From positions 6,213,467 through 6,277,466 of the forward strand of contig NC_135184.1 of assembly GCF_041146795.1 (NCBI RefSeq): DNA of 64,000 nt. Reading direction: 5' to 3'. The DNA comes from Maylandia zebra (Eukaryota > Chordata > Actinopteri > Cichliformes > Cichlidae). The translations under genes and the position numbers were made by a program. Under the pieces are notes generated by a model. That model worked only from the letters and a program-made list of their open reading frames with translations, ran no database searches and was not told the DNA's origin. Positions 37,160-48,345 of the stretch are shown here, one piece after another (the stretch's first letter is position 1; every line of letters starts with the position of its first letter).

Positions 37160-39187
37160 TTGAGAGAGAGCGAGAGAGACTGAGACCACAGACCAAACAC
37201 TTCTGTCACTGCAAATGTCATCCAGCACTGCGGAGGAGGAAGGACACCTATGGCCAGGTGTGCTTCATAAAGTGTTCCTGGACACAGGAAATATGTAATG
37301 GAAGTTTTTCTTTTTTTGTCCTTTTACATGCGGTTCATCTTTGCAGCCAGCAATTTAATTTGGTATCACAGAATGTGAGAAAAAAATATGAGAAAGGGTC
37401 ACTTTTAAGCTATTTTTGAGGCTGATTACCTGTATTCTGCATTCCACTTCCTGCTAAAAAATATTGTTAATGTGATTTGTTAAGGTAATAAGAAGTTTTT
37501 TGGCAGCAAAATCTTAAAAAGTCGTTGGCAACCAATGTGCCAGAAACAGCAAAGTTTACACATCTAATTAAAATCATTGGGCTTATTTGTCATGCCAAGA
37601 GTCACATCCAGATAAAATCCTGATATGAGAATCTAATTTGTTGCACTTTTGTTTACCCAGAAATACATCTCTGGAAAAGCTCTGTTGAAATTCTGTTTCA
37701 CTTAAGTTGCCATTATCACAGAGCACATACTCTGATTGTTTTACTGATGTTGTTACACTTGAAGAGAGCTGAGATTACATCATTTGTGTTTGGAAGAGAA
37801 GGTTCAGGTTAGTTCTTTGCGATATCTCACAAAACCGATTCTCAAAGCTCCTTTAAACAGTTCCTTTAAAAAATGTGGCTTTAGATGGCAAACAAACCCC
37901 CCCAAAACATTTTAACACATGAAGCCAGTCCAAAAGGATCCAGTAATAGAGAATATTTTACTCACTTCACCTATGACCCTAATAAATGCTTTCCTGATGA
38001 GTTTCTGAATTGAACGACCACTTTCAAGTTTCTTTTAATATGGTATCATGTATATTTAGTAAAAGATGCTACCATTTAGTGTAAATTGTATGAGTTTGAG
38101 TGTGTGGTGCCCTTCAGTTCCTCAGTCAAGTTAACCTTAGACTTGCTTGTGGTGTCTGGTTTAAAAATCAAGATATCAAAGGCTAAAATCAGAAACTTGA
38201 AGCTTTGAAACAGTGGGACGAAATCAAGTGGGTGACATCTGCAATATACAAACCTTTAAATGACATATATCTAAAGAGGCATTTAAATTATATCGAATAA
38301 ATATAAGGGAATCTTGTTTTATCACTGTGAAAGCATTTCAAATGTAGCCAATCGTGTAACCTGCAAGTATAGCATCATTTTTTGTTCTTCCTTTGTTATT
38401 GCAAAACAATTTTTGCCCTTTGCCTGTCATTTCATGCAGTGTAGTTTATCATGTGAAAATCTAATAGTTCATAATATGCTTATAGAGACATCCTATTTAT
38501 ACACAGTTGCTCCAGCATTTCTATATATACTTTATGCATAAAATCTAATTTATCTGATGAGCATATACATGAAAACCTGTCAGGGGAAAGTGGAGGTGAT
38601 GTGAGAACACTATTTTTGACTGTCCATCAAGCCAGTCGAACAGTCTTTGATCAGGCAGGGAGGCAGCTCTTTGATGCAGAGTGACCTAGCATGTCTTCTG
38701 AGGAGTGAGGGAAAAATTGGCTGCTGCACCTCTGTGCACTTACAACCCGAAAGTAATAATGCTCATTTTATACTTCACATTTGAAGCACGAAGCCGGCGC
38801 TACTATCTTGCAAAGAGTGCAGGACTCGAATAGGCTTTCTTAGAAGTGATAAATAGTGTTCCACAGATAGGTCACATGCCACGATGTTCTATCATGTAAT
38901 ATAAACTAATCAAGTAACTAAAGAGTTAGCGGTGATTAAGACTTTCGCAGCCACCCCACACTCGGTAATTTTGTGGATCCATGTTGGTCGTCTTTTCTAG
39001 GTTGGAATGAATAGATCTGGTTCTAGACTGGTCGCCAGCACCGTGTTGGTGGGATGATTTTTGCCAGCAAATTTAGAATTTCAGTCTAATTCAGAAGACA
39101 TTCCCTCCTCCTATTTCTTTCATTCCTGCCAATTCATTTATTCAGTTAGTTAATCCACTAGTTACTACTAATTACAACTTTCTTGCA
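37160..39187. other. Intergenic DNA with no recognised feature
   Basis: No exon, RNA gene or transposon end recognised on either strand. Confidence 0.55.
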
Positions 39188-39234
39188 GATCCATGTCCTC
39201 TCCTGATGTTCTCCATCAGAAGAGGACATGGATC
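39188..39234. repeat. Near-perfect 47-nt hairpin
   Basis: GATCCATGTCCTCT, one base, CTGATG, loop TTCTC, then CATCAG, one base, AGAGGACATGGATC. That gives a 21-position stem with a single C-A mismatch and a five-base loop. The loop is shorter than in typical microRNA precursors, and the arms match no microRNA I know. It may be a tiny inverted-repeat relic. Confidence 0.9.
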
Positions 39235-39930
39235 CGTTTGAGTAGTAGTCCTTCAGTTACCAGTGTCCAACATAATCAACTAAATCAAAGGAGCAGTGCA
39301 AATATTGTACTGCGTCATGGTGTCCAATTTTGTGCAGATAATAAATTAACTTTTTCGTTAATTTAATATCCTTTACTGTTTCTCAGTGTTTAGCTTTTTT
39401 TCATATCCCCTTTCCCCTTTGTTCTATTTCTCAGTTTGTGAATCCTCTATCCTTGCCGCCTCTCCTAGTGTCTTAGTGACTCCCACCAGCAGAGGATGCA
39501 AGGAAGACACACAAGGCATCGACATTTATCAAAACATCCTTGACACCCCTGCTGGAGGCTTATTTTAAAGTAATGTCAATTAAATGTGACATGTGGTGCA
39601 TCTCCATCGTAAATTGTTTGCTTGTAGCACAACCACAGCTGTACTTTTTGATCTCGGGTGTAAGAGGGCTTGTGACAAACGTAACACAAATAGTGAGGGG
39701 TTTGTATACTCACCTCTGTTATAGTTGAAGTTAAAAACACTTTACCTCCATCTTTCCTGTCTCCTCCTCTGTTTTAGGAATTGAGACATCCTGTAAGGTG
39801 ATTTTCAAGTCACCAGCAAGAGGATGAAGGACAGAGGAAAATATAGGGCACAATTTAGAGATATCAGAAAAGCCTTCTGCCTGTATCTACTTGTTTTTCC
39901 ATCGGTTGGACTCATCACAGGCCCTTCCTG

Positions 39931-39931
<1 letters not shown>

Positions 39932-39969
<38 letters not shown>

Positions 39970-40001
39970 CATACATACATACATACATACATACATACAT
40001 A
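39932..40001. repeat. Compound microsatellite (TA)17(CATA)9
   Basis: TA dinucleotides to 39965 run directly into CATA tetranucleotides. Confidence 0.95.
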
Positions 40002-40404
40002 AATAGACTTGCCTCTACTTGGCAGTCTGTCTCCTTATGTTTTCCTTGTATTTTTTGGATCCTTGCTTGCTTCTTTGTCTTTTTCCAGTTTTAGTAGACT
40101 TGAGCAGAATCCATTTGTTATGTCTGCATTTGAATCCTCATTTTGACCTCTCTCTCTCTTTAGTATTAGTCCCATTAAAAGTAGACACTAAGAGTGTAAA
40201 CCCTGTGCCCATGTACTTAAGTCATGCTTTTACAGTAAGTCAGAATTTATTTCAAAATGATAGAGACAGAATGACGGCACGATGAAGACAGAGGATGATG
40301 AAAAGAGAGGGAGAGAAAACGATACAGCGTGATGGAAGTGCCAGTCATCAGCCCTTCAGTTTCACTCCTGCGTGAGGAAACCAACCATCCATAATGCATC
40401 ACAT

Positions 40405-40580
40405 GTCTCCTAGCAACAGCCGGGAACCTAGCAACAGGATCTTAGCAACAGCAACAAACTGCTGCCTCTTTCGCTGCTGGCCAATCGGGGAGCCGTGTTT
40501 CTGATCGGCCCCAGCCAACCGGGATGAGCGGGGCTGGTAAGAGAGTGAAGTGGGTGTGTTTCCTCGCACAGCTGATTGGG
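40405..40580. promoter_or_regulatory. Candidate promoter/enhancer with RFX-type half-sites and CCAAT boxes
   Basis: Three RFX-type half-sites lie in 41 bases: CCTAGCAAC at 40409 and 40427 and CTTAGCAAC at 40441. The first, in GTCTCCTAGCAAC, matches a full X-box (GTNRCC N RGYAAC) at all but one fixed position. CCAAT follows at 40481 and an inverted CCAAT (ATTGG) at 40575, in locally GC-richer DNA. Such clusters occur in RFX/NF-Y-controlled promoters. No gene start is recognised on either side, so this is a hypothesis. Confidence 0.35.
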
Positions 40581-40961
40581 CACACAGACTGAGAAGACAT
40601 GCATATACAAACAGAACACACACAGAAATAGGGTGTGGAAATGTGCATGCAGAGGAAATACACTTTTTTTTTTCCTTTTTTGGCATAAGTATACACTGCT
40701 GTCTGGGATACACAGACAGTATAAGGCCTGAGACAGACTCTCTGTTTAACCACATACACACTGTGTAAAAGATTAGGACACACATTCGAATTAACTGCAA
40801 GTAATAGGATACATTTGACTGCAGAGTGAATGTCAGGTGCTTTTGGTCATTGTTTTTAAAGCTAAAATTCCGCTTTTTACTTACTTCAGGTTATACAGTA
40901 AATTGTAACTTTGGTGTAGATGTAGCTCAGGAGGTAGAGTCGGTCATCTACTAATCAGAAG

Positions 40962-40966
<5 letters not shown>

Positions 40967-41042
<76 letters not shown>
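40967..41042. repeat. (TA)38 microsatellite
   Basis: Perfect TA repeat flanked by AGAAGGTGT on the left (40957-40965) and its inverted copy ACACCTTCT on the right (41042-41050). Confidence 0.97.
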
Positions 41043-41045
<3 letters not shown>

Positions 41046-41074
41046 CTTCTTGGAGTTACCCTAACTCCAAGAAG

Positions 41075-41112
<38 letters not shown>

Positions 41113-41170
41113 CTTCTTGGAGTTACCCTAACTCCAATTACAGACAAGCAATAATTGGAGTTAGGGTAAC
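41043..41170. repeat. Iterated palindromes with a second (TA)n core
   Basis: ACACCTTCTTGGAGTTA-CCC-TAACTCCAAGAAGGTGT is a perfect palindrome (41042-41078). A second TA run (about 41082-41105) is flanked by CCAAGAAGGTGTGTGTA and its inverted copy. GTTACCCTAACTCCAATTA (41122-41140) is inverted exactly at 41152-41170. The same short motifs are thus repeated in alternating orientation. Confidence 0.93.
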
Positions 41171-41639
41171 TGGTGATTCTAAACTTTCCATAGGTGTGAA
41201 TGTGAGTGTGAATGGTTGTCTGTCTGTCTCTCTGTGTTATAGAGTGGGAACCTATTCAGGGTGTACCCTGCCTCTTACTACCCAAGGTATCCTTCTATGG
41301 CTGGGATTAGGCTCCAGTCCCCCACCACAAGGTTTCAGTTTCTTTAAGAAAAATAAGCTCAAATAAAACGCTTTAAATCTCAGATATGTGGATTTTTTTT
41401 AAAAACTGTGTCACTGATAAAACAATGTTAAAGCAGCAATTCCCTAAGTATAAATGTTTCTACAATGTAATTAAAAATCTAAGCTAAGGTTTTGTATCTG
41501 AATCATTTGCTTTCTGCCCAATAACTGCAGAGACCTCACAGTTCAGTGTTTTATTGACATCCAGAAGCTCTTACCATGATTTAAATACATCTTTAAATTA
41601 GCTTGGACTCCTTTTCCACCAGAAAGGTTTGTGAGGTTG

Positions 41640-42205
41640 AGTGATAGTTGGGCTCACTTCAATGCATGGCTTGGGTTCTGAAATCAGTCTCCTGGAGGGG
41701 AGCTGGACCTCAGTTAGAGGCAGCAGGTATTGATGGGTTTATTTGCATCTCTCCCCCCCCAGCTTGCGACCTGTTGGGGTTTTCCCCAGTGGACAAGACG
41801 GTTGTTTCTCTGCATCTTCTGTTTGGGGAATGGGTGCTGGCTGTTGTTTGCTGACATTTAGTGTAACTGAACTAGGATAGACTGGGTGGGGTGGTGGACA
41901 GAGCCCCATCTGGGGACTTCATTGTCCAAAAGGGGGACATCATCTCTCATGCAGACAATGACAGTGAGACTTGAAGGGTAGCTTGGTTAGCCTGTAGGAC
42001 TCGGGAGGCAGCTGACAGATACCAGCTGGTCAAGCAGAGAGTTGCTCTGGGGGTAGCTTAAGCAAAGACATTGATGTGGGAGGAGTTTAGTGAGACAATG
42101 GAGTGAGAGTTTCGGTTAGCCTGATGATTCTAGCAAACCGTCAGGCAACTCAGGAAACACATTGCATTCAGTGGGGATGGAGTGCTGCTAAATACAACTG
42201 CCTGT
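41640..42205 (+). mobile_element. Rex1-like LINE fragment (endonuclease region, internally deleted)
   Basis: Degenerate DNA of the endonuclease domain of a Rex1-like LINE is seen: CTCCTGGAGGGGAGCTGGAC, GTGGACAAGACGGTTGTTTC, CTGGGGACTTCATTGTCC and GCAGACAATGACAGTGA. It then jumps to the segment between endonuclease and reverse transcriptase: ACTCGGGAGGCAGCTGACAG, GTGGGAGGAGTTTAGTGAG and GTGGGGATGGAGTGCTGCT. Stops and frameshifts abound, so it is inactive. With 30530-31258 this is the second such relic in the window; their parts do not overlap. Confidence 0.7.
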
Positions 42206-44316
42206 CCATATTATTGTCCAGACACCTCACATTCCCCCTTGATGATTGCTGGAACAGCTCCAGAACTGGAACCACATTGTCTCCTCTGCAGCTCCTCTGG
42301 GATTACAGGCCTTGCTCTGTGCAGTAAAACTGTCAATCAGCCAGTGAAGATTCTCCAAGGAAAAAAATACTCCAGTAGACTTGTAAAACTTGATTTCACA
42401 AGACTTGCAAAGCAAAAAGCAACAATTTCACTGTTGCACAACGAAAAATAAGCAAGAAAAAGAAATTTCATCTGGTTATAATATTCAAGATGCAGGGTTT
42501 TTTTTAATGACAATATCTGCAAATATCTAATAGACGATGCTTATATAGTCTGCAATCTTTAACAGATGTTGAAATATGCAGCAGATTTTGCAGCAAGAAA
42601 TCTTGCCATATTCTTTTACATGTTTTGTTTGCAGTGGCACAAAGGTATTAAATGCATCAGTCTGTTGCTAGATTTACACAAAATCCGTTTCTCTTAGATG
42701 ATCAGAACCAAACTTATCGCACAGGCACATTTTAGTCCTCTAAAGATTCTTATCAGTGTCAGATATTCTGACATTATCAAGTTGCTTAACAACCACCTAC
42801 CACCTACTAAAATGACCCATTTGAAGTGCTTATGCAGGCGACACCTATAAAAGCATTGTGTAAATCTAATTTCATGACATTAATATCCACAGAGCAATCA
42901 TCATGTATCATATTTTGTGATGTCATCATGCTGCCAGGCAAATGTCTACCAATGGACAAAAATCATAGACCGAAAGAGTAGCACAGGCATGCACTGTTTT
43001 GATAGCAGTAATAAAAATATTCTGTCGCATCATATTCGTCCTCCTTGTCATCCTTGTCAAACCACATTCATCTGGGAAGCCATGCATATGACACTGAATC
43101 TGTCTGTCTTTTTCCCCAGCATCAGTACACTTTAAGGGTAGGTTTGGGAATTGTCAGTTCTGTCTTTAAATAATACTGATATGACCATTTGTGGCTGAGA
43201 ATAGGCCTTGGTTTAGCCAACCACTCTTACTTTTGAAATGTGGGACAAAAAGCACAACTCCATCATGCAGCACGTTGTTGTATTTCATCAGTCAAGAGTT
43301 CCTGGAAGTCATCAGAAAATGCATCACATAAAGCTTCTTATATAATCATTTAGGTTTGCTTTTTGAGTAGTATTATTCACTGGTAATTTTACTTAATGTT
43401 TTGGAGTGCTTTTATCACAGGGTGATTTTTGAAGCTGGGCCTTAAAACTTAAAGCAACTTTTTAAAACTACGAAGTCAGTAACACTTCACAGCCCATCTC
43501 AAGTACTCCATCGTTTTAAAAGGTTTCCCTCCTGTGTGGTGGTGACTGAAGCTAATATCCCTACAAGCTGAAGAGCTTTCATACACTCAAGGGGAAAAGG
43601 GAATCTAACTTTAAATGAGTTGTAATGGCGTCTGGGACCCTTTTCCCATTCCCGTATGGCCTTAGATCCTGCAGACACAGAGGGACTTTTCAATTCCCAG
43701 GGCCAAAGGTGTGAGCATTATCTGGAGATTCATTTTCTGGCCCTAAATGGAAGAATGGAAAGTGAGGCTTAACTCACTTGCTTTTTTGTGAGCTTGACAC
43801 AGCTCATTCTTCATTCAACACCAGGTAATCTTCAAGAGGAGGAGGAGGGGGAGGAGGAAAGGGGATTTTGAGACACAATTGTCGGGATAAGTAGAGGTTG
43901 TTTGCAGTTTACCAACTAGATGTATTTAGCCACAAAAACTAAGAGAATCATTCCTACTATAAACCTCTTGGTTTATTACAGTGTTTGAGAAAAAAACTCA
44001 AAATGAACATTTTAGTGTCAATTAGGATCAAATCATTCAAACACATTTCCTAAAGAGCTGTTACAGCACAGTTCTGCCCCAACGTTTATTAGTACTGTGT
44101 TCATTTTGTTCAAAGCTTTTGACAGGTGGTCATGAAAAAGCTATATTAATTAGCAGAGCTTCATATCTAGTTCAATTGGGGGTATTCAAAAGTAGAGATG
44201 CTGTTTCACAGTAAAGTGATTTGAGATGTTGTTGAGATGTTTCTGTCAAATGCCGAAGCTTTTTTGTGGTAAGCATATCAAATTTTCCATTCCAGTGGCA
44301 TCTCTCTTTCTACATA
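42206..44316. other. Intergenic DNA with no recognised feature
   Basis: AT-rich with a GGA-rich run near 43,840. No gene, RNA or transposon recognised. Confidence 0.55.
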
Positions 44317-44516
44317 CAGTGGGGCAAAAAAGTATTTAGTCAGCCACCGATTGTGCAAGTTCCCCCACCTAAAATGATGACAGAGGTCAGTAATTTGCAC
44401 CAGAGGTACACTTCAACTGTGAGAGACAGAATGTGAAAAAAAAATCCATGAATCCACATGGTAGGATTTGTAAAGAATTTATTCGTAAATCAGGGTGGAA
44501 AATAAGTATTTGGTCA
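44317..44516. repeat. Left terminal inverted repeat of the Tc1 element
   Basis: 200 bp with an IR/DR arrangement. The inner direct repeat (from 44491) differs from the outer one at about five of 26 positions. Confidence 0.95.
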
Positions 44517-44532
44517 ATAACAAAAATACAAC

Positions 44533-45555
44533 TCAATACTTTGTAACATAACCTTTGTTGGCAATAACAGAGGTCAAACGTTTACTATAGGTCTTTACCA
44601 GGTTTGCACACACAGTAGCTGGTATTTTGGCCCATTCCTCCATGCAGATCTTCTCGAGAGCAGTGATGTTTTGGGGCTGTCGCCGAGCAACACGGACTTT
44701 CAACTCCCGCCACAGATTTTCTATGGGGTTGAGGTCTGGAGACTGGCTAGGCCACTCCAGGACTTTCAAATGCTTCTTACGGAGCCACTCCTTTGTTGCC
44801 CGGGCGGTGTGTTTTGGATCATTGTCATGTTGGAAGACCCAGCCTCGTTTCATCTTCAAAGTTCTCACTGATGGAAGGAGGTTTTGGCTCAAAATCTCAC
44901 GATACATGGCCCCATTCATTCTGTCCTTAACACGGATCAGTCGTCCTGTCCCCTTGGCAGAAAAACAGCCCCATAGCATGATGTTTCCACCCCCATGCTT
45001 CACAGTAGATATGGTGTTCTTGGGATGCAACTCGGTATTCTTCGTCCTCCAAACACGACGAGTTGAGTTTATACCAAAAAGTTCTACTTTGGTTTCATCT
45101 GACCACATGACATTCTCCCAATCCTCTGCTGTATCATCCATGTGCTCTCTGGCAAACTTCAGACGGGCCTGGACATGCACTGGCTTCAGCAGCGGAACAC
45201 GTCTGGCACTGCGGGATTTGATTCCCTGCCGTTGTAGTGTGTTACTGATGGGGACCTTTGTTACTTTGGTCCCAGCTCTCTGCAGGTCATTCACCAGGTC
45301 CCCCCGTGTGGTTCTGGGATCTTTGCTCACCGTTCTCATGATCATTTTGACCCCACGGGATGAGATCTTGCGTGGAGCCCCAGATCGAGGGAGATTATCA
45401 GTGGTCTTGTATGTCTTCCATTTTCTGATGATTGCTCCCACAGTTGATTTTTTCACACCAAGCTGCTTGCCTATTGTAGATTCACTCTTCCCAGTCTGGT
45501 GCAGGTCTACAATACTTTTCCTGGTGTCCTTCAAAAGCTCTTTGGTCTTGGCCAT
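44533..45555 (-). CDS. Tc1-family DD34E transposase, 340 aa, complete
   Basis: Cut-and-paste transposase acting in the nucleus on its own inverted repeats and inserting at TA. It begins [16 protein letters not shown]. Residues 1-110 form the paired-like DNA-binding region with two helix-turn-helix motifs ([20 protein letters not shown] and the ISNTLQRQG helix) separated by a linker PRSGAPRK. The catalytic triad is complete: Asp153 (WSDETK), Asp244 (QHDNDPKH) and Glu279 ([11 protein letters not shown]), with 34 residues between the last two. A Gly-rich box ([11 protein letters not shown]) lies at 187-197. Length and catalytic positions equal those of Sleeping Beauty. The start ATG (45553-45555) has no rival, and the stop is TGA at 44533-44535. 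No frameshift or stop is present. The long plus-strand frame over this gene is an antisense shadow. Activity is inferred, not shown. Confidence 0.95.
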   Translation of the reverse strand: MAKTKELLKDTRKSIVDLHQTGKSESTIGKQLGVKKSTVGAIIRKWKTYKTTDNLPRSGAPRKISSRGVKMIMRTVSKDPRTTRGDLVNDLQRAGTKVTKVPISNTLQRQGIKSRSARRVPLLKPVHVQARLKFAREHMDDTAEDWENVMWSDETKVELFGINSTRRVWRTKNTELHPKNTISTVKHGGGNIMLWGCFSAKGTGRLIRVKDRMNGAMYREILSQNLLPSVRTLKMKRGWVFQHDNDPKHTARATKEWLRKKHLKVLEWPSQSPDLNPIENLWRELKVRVARRQPQNITALEKICMEEWAKIPATVCANLVKTYSKRLTSVIANKGYVTKY

Positions 45556-45721
45556 GGCGGCGTTTGGAGTCTGACTGTTTGAGGCTGTGGACAGGTGTCT
45601 TTTATACAGATGATAAGTTCAAACAGGTGCCATTCATACAGGTAACGAGTGGGGGACAGAAAAGCTTCTTACAGAAGACGTTACAGGTCTGTGAGAGCCA
45701 GAAATTTTTTCTTGTTTGAGG

Positions 45722-45921
45722 TGACCAAATACTTATTTTCCACCCTGATTTACGAATAAATTCTTTACAAATCCTACCATGTGGATTCATGGATTGTTTT
45801 TTCACATTCTGTCTCTCACAGTTGAAGTGTACCTCTGGTGCAAATTACTGACCTCTGTCATCATTTTAAGTGGGGGAACTTGCACAATCGGTGGCTGACT
45901 AAATACTTTTTTGCCCCACTG
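45722..45921. repeat. Right terminal inverted repeat of the Tc1 element
   Basis: Inverted copy of 44317-44516. The differences seen are ACTTAAAATG against ACCTAAAATG and one base in the A-run before ATCCATGAA. Confidence 0.95.
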
Positions 45922-45923
45922 TA

Positions 45924-48050
45924 TATATATAAATATAAAATGATAAAACTTAAAAAAAAAAAAAAAATGAAGAGCCTACAGAAATTAAATGATATGTCTG
46001 AGGTCTGTTTTTCTTTTTAAAAGTGCAGAATGTGGTGGTTTAGCTACCACAGTTATTTTTGAGAGAAATTCACTTTCTTCCATCTCTTTTCTGTTATTTT
46101 TTTCTCTTTTTGTTCACTGTTTCCTCTCAGTTAAGGTAAAATAGATGGAAATCTGTTTAAAAAGCTTCATCTTCCCAGATACTTTTACAAATGGTACTGC
46201 CACGGATGCCTCTTGTGCGTGTTTAGTGCCGATGCAGTGTCTACACCATTTTACGGTCCATGCCAAAAAAGAAAATGCACAGTGACTGTGTTGATGCATT
46301 GCACAGACACAGATACCTGCTCATGGATAAATATCATTTCTCACTAAAACTATGATAAGGAACAAATTACATTTATCTTTGGACAAACGAGATCCAGTTC
46401 TGTGTGGTTCGGGTTCAAGTCGGTTATTAAAAAATAATACCTGTACAGTTTTGACCAAGTTGAAAATTTATTTTTTGCTGTAAAATTGTCCATTTGACAT
46501 CAGTCTATTGGAATTGACTAATTTTTTGGACCAGCTTCAAGTGGCTATTTGATGATTGGAGTTTTTGGCCACTGGCTATAGACACATTGCACAATGTAGC
46601 AAGTAGTTAGTTGACCAAATAAAAAGAAATACAAAGTCATGTCACGTGATTAATTAATCATTTCAATCATGTATAAAAATAAAATTTTAAAAATCAAATA
46701 TTCTGTGACTTCACTTGTATTGTTTTTGCAGTTATTTTTTCAGAGGATGAACCCAGCATGAGTTAAACTGAATCCCTCTACATCCTTTTGCATGCAGGTC
46801 TATTTATAAAAATGATACAGTGTTTTTATGCATGTAGTCACATACGCTCACATCTGTGTGTGGGCTGACACCATTAAAATGCCTGACAACGAGAGGAGCA
46901 CTACCTCTATTTAGATCAGAATAGAGAACATCGAGTCCCTCGACAGGTGATCTCTTGTAGTGCATTCGTGGGGGGGGGGGGCCCTTACTTTCTGCATCAG
47001 CGTGGCACTACATCAGGGTGAGTCACCCACGACACACTAAATAAGTAATTAAAGGAAACTCACAGTTGACATGACATGCAATCAACCAGGATCAGGTTTG
47101 GACTTTTGGATATTTAATATTTAAACCTTTTCTCTTGCCACAATGATCTGAATCTGAATTGCAAATCTCTCGAGTCGCTGATGGCTGCGGTGCCATTTCA
47201 AAGGAATTCTGTGTTTGTCTGGATGTGATTTTCTGAAGGGAGAGAGGTGAAACAAATGACAGTGTAATGAAAGCCTATCTGAACCAGACGATGACCAGTG
47301 AAGAGAGAAGAAAACACATTCCTATGAGAGCAGACATTGTGAATCGCTCTCTCTCTGTTTTATATATAGAATATATTCTATTTGTTTCTGCATCAGCCAA
47401 ATGTGAGTGGATGCATAAGTTGCAATGCAGAATGCCAAGAAACATACAACTGAGAAGGAGCAATCTTAAAAAGCCTGACTGAAAAAATTTGTAGCCGTTT
47501 TGTATTTAAATAAAGAAAACATGGCATAAATGGGGAATAAAAAATGCTGTTTTACATAGCCAAGGTCGAAAGGAAAAGACGAGGAAAACAGGGAGCTGAA
47601 AAAATGACTTCTCCTCTGTCAATAGTTTCTGTAAACTTTAAATGTTTAAAAATTCAGATAGTGAGTGAATCTCAACATTAAACCATAAGATAAAATCTTT
47701 TTTTTTCCACAGCTGGTACAACATGGTGCATACAAATGAACACTCACAGGTGATGATGCACCCATTACTGTCAACCTGAGCTCTCGCTAAAGCGAAATGT
47801 CTGAACGGGAGCTACTTTGTGCCATTCTTTCTTTAGGTGCTCATAGAAAACACTGCATTGCACTACAAGATGCTCCTCAGAATGAAGAACCAAAAGATAC
47901 AAATAGTGAAACTCTTGATTTATCATTTGATCTTTAATCCTAACGTTATTAACTGTGGATGATGACCACACAAATGAGATTGCTTGTTTCATGTTGTCTG
48001 TGCAAGCTATCTGCGCATCTGGCAGCCAGCAGCACTGATGTTTTGTGTGT
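45924..48050. other. Intergenic DNA with no recognised gene
   Basis: Begins with a TA/A-rich stretch (poly-A near 45,952-45,967) and has a G-run near 46,971-46,981. Otherwise featureless on both strands. Confidence 0.55.
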
Positions 48051-48093
48051 GTGTGAACATAGACTGTATATAGAAGATGGACACTGCCCAATG

Positions 48094-48117
48094 TTTTTTT
48101 TTTTGGGGGGGGGGGGG
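48094..48117. repeat. T11-G13 homopolymer junction
   Basis: Eleven T then thirteen G with no intervening base. Such runs are prone to sequencing and assembly length error. Confidence 0.9.
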
Positions 48118-48135
48118 CTACCCTTGTGAAACCTT

Positions 48136-48167
48136 GATTTGTGGCAGTTTGGATTTGTGGCAGTTTG
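48136..48167. repeat. 16-bp tandem duplication
   Basis: GATTTGTGGCAGTTTG occurs twice in direct succession. Confidence 0.97.
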
Positions 48168-48204
48168 GATTTTATCATGAGGGACAGTGCTCATTACTGC
48201 TGAC

Positions 48205-48345
48205 TTAAGAAGGTTCTGGGTCTGGATGTGTGTTAGTCCTGATGACCTGTCCACGGCGCACTCCACTTCTTGCCGAATGACAGCTGGGACAATGCCCAGC
48301 CCACCCACAGATTCTGAATTAGTTAAGAGAATGTATGGATGATTT
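48205..48345 (+). repeat. Fish SINE/LINE tail fragment
   Basis: GTGTTAGTCCTGATGACCTG, CGAATGACAGCTGGGACAAT and TGAATTAGTTAAGAGAATGT followed by ATGGATGA are degenerate forms of the shared SINE/LINE tail also seen at 41,150-41,340. Confidence 0.6.

Larger units (their letters stand above)
40913..41340 (+). mobile_element. tRNA-headed SINE split by (TA)n palindromes
   Basis: 40913-40963 is a tRNA-like head with an A box (TAGCTCAGGAGG at 40923) and the continuation AGAGTCGGTCATCTACTAAT, as in fish SINEs. The tail resumes near 41,150: TAACTGGTGATTCTAAAC, GGTGTGAATGTGAGTGTGAA, AGGGTGTACCCTGCCTC and GGCTGGGATTAGGCTCCAG, a widely shared fish SINE/LINE tail. The middle, where a B box and linker belong, is replaced by the (TA)n and palindrome complex. 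It is not a functional tRNA gene. Confidence 0.7.
44317..45921 (-). mobile_element. Full-length Tc1/mariner transposon with intact transposase
   Basis: The 1605-bp element starts CAGTGGGGCAAAAAAGTATT and ends with the inverted copy, and is flanked by TA on both sides (44315-44316 and 45922-45923), the Tc1 target. The inverted repeats are 200 bp and differ at only two positions by eye. Each contains an outer and an inner direct repeat (left: 44317-44342 and 44491-44516; right: 45722-45747 and 45896-45921), the IR/DR plan of Sleeping Beauty-like transposons. The transposase frame is open from start to stop. These features point to a young, possibly still mobile copy. Confidence 0.95.

Noticed and set aside
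40913..40963. tRNA-like sequence with an A box
   Set aside because: No B box or cloverleaf; it is the head of a SINE, not a tRNA gene.
40962..41366. 134-codon frame beginning with Tyr-Ile repeats
   Set aside because: It crosses the TA microsatellite and SINE tail; low complexity and no coding signature.
44627..45574. Long plus-strand open frame of 315 codons
   Set aside because: It is the antisense of the Tc1 transposase, which has all family motifs on the minus strand; the plus frame resembles no protein.
47771..48308. Overlapping minus-strand frames of 135 and 119 codons
   Set aside because: They cross a homopolymer junction and a SINE tail; no domain is recognisable and the frames conflict.
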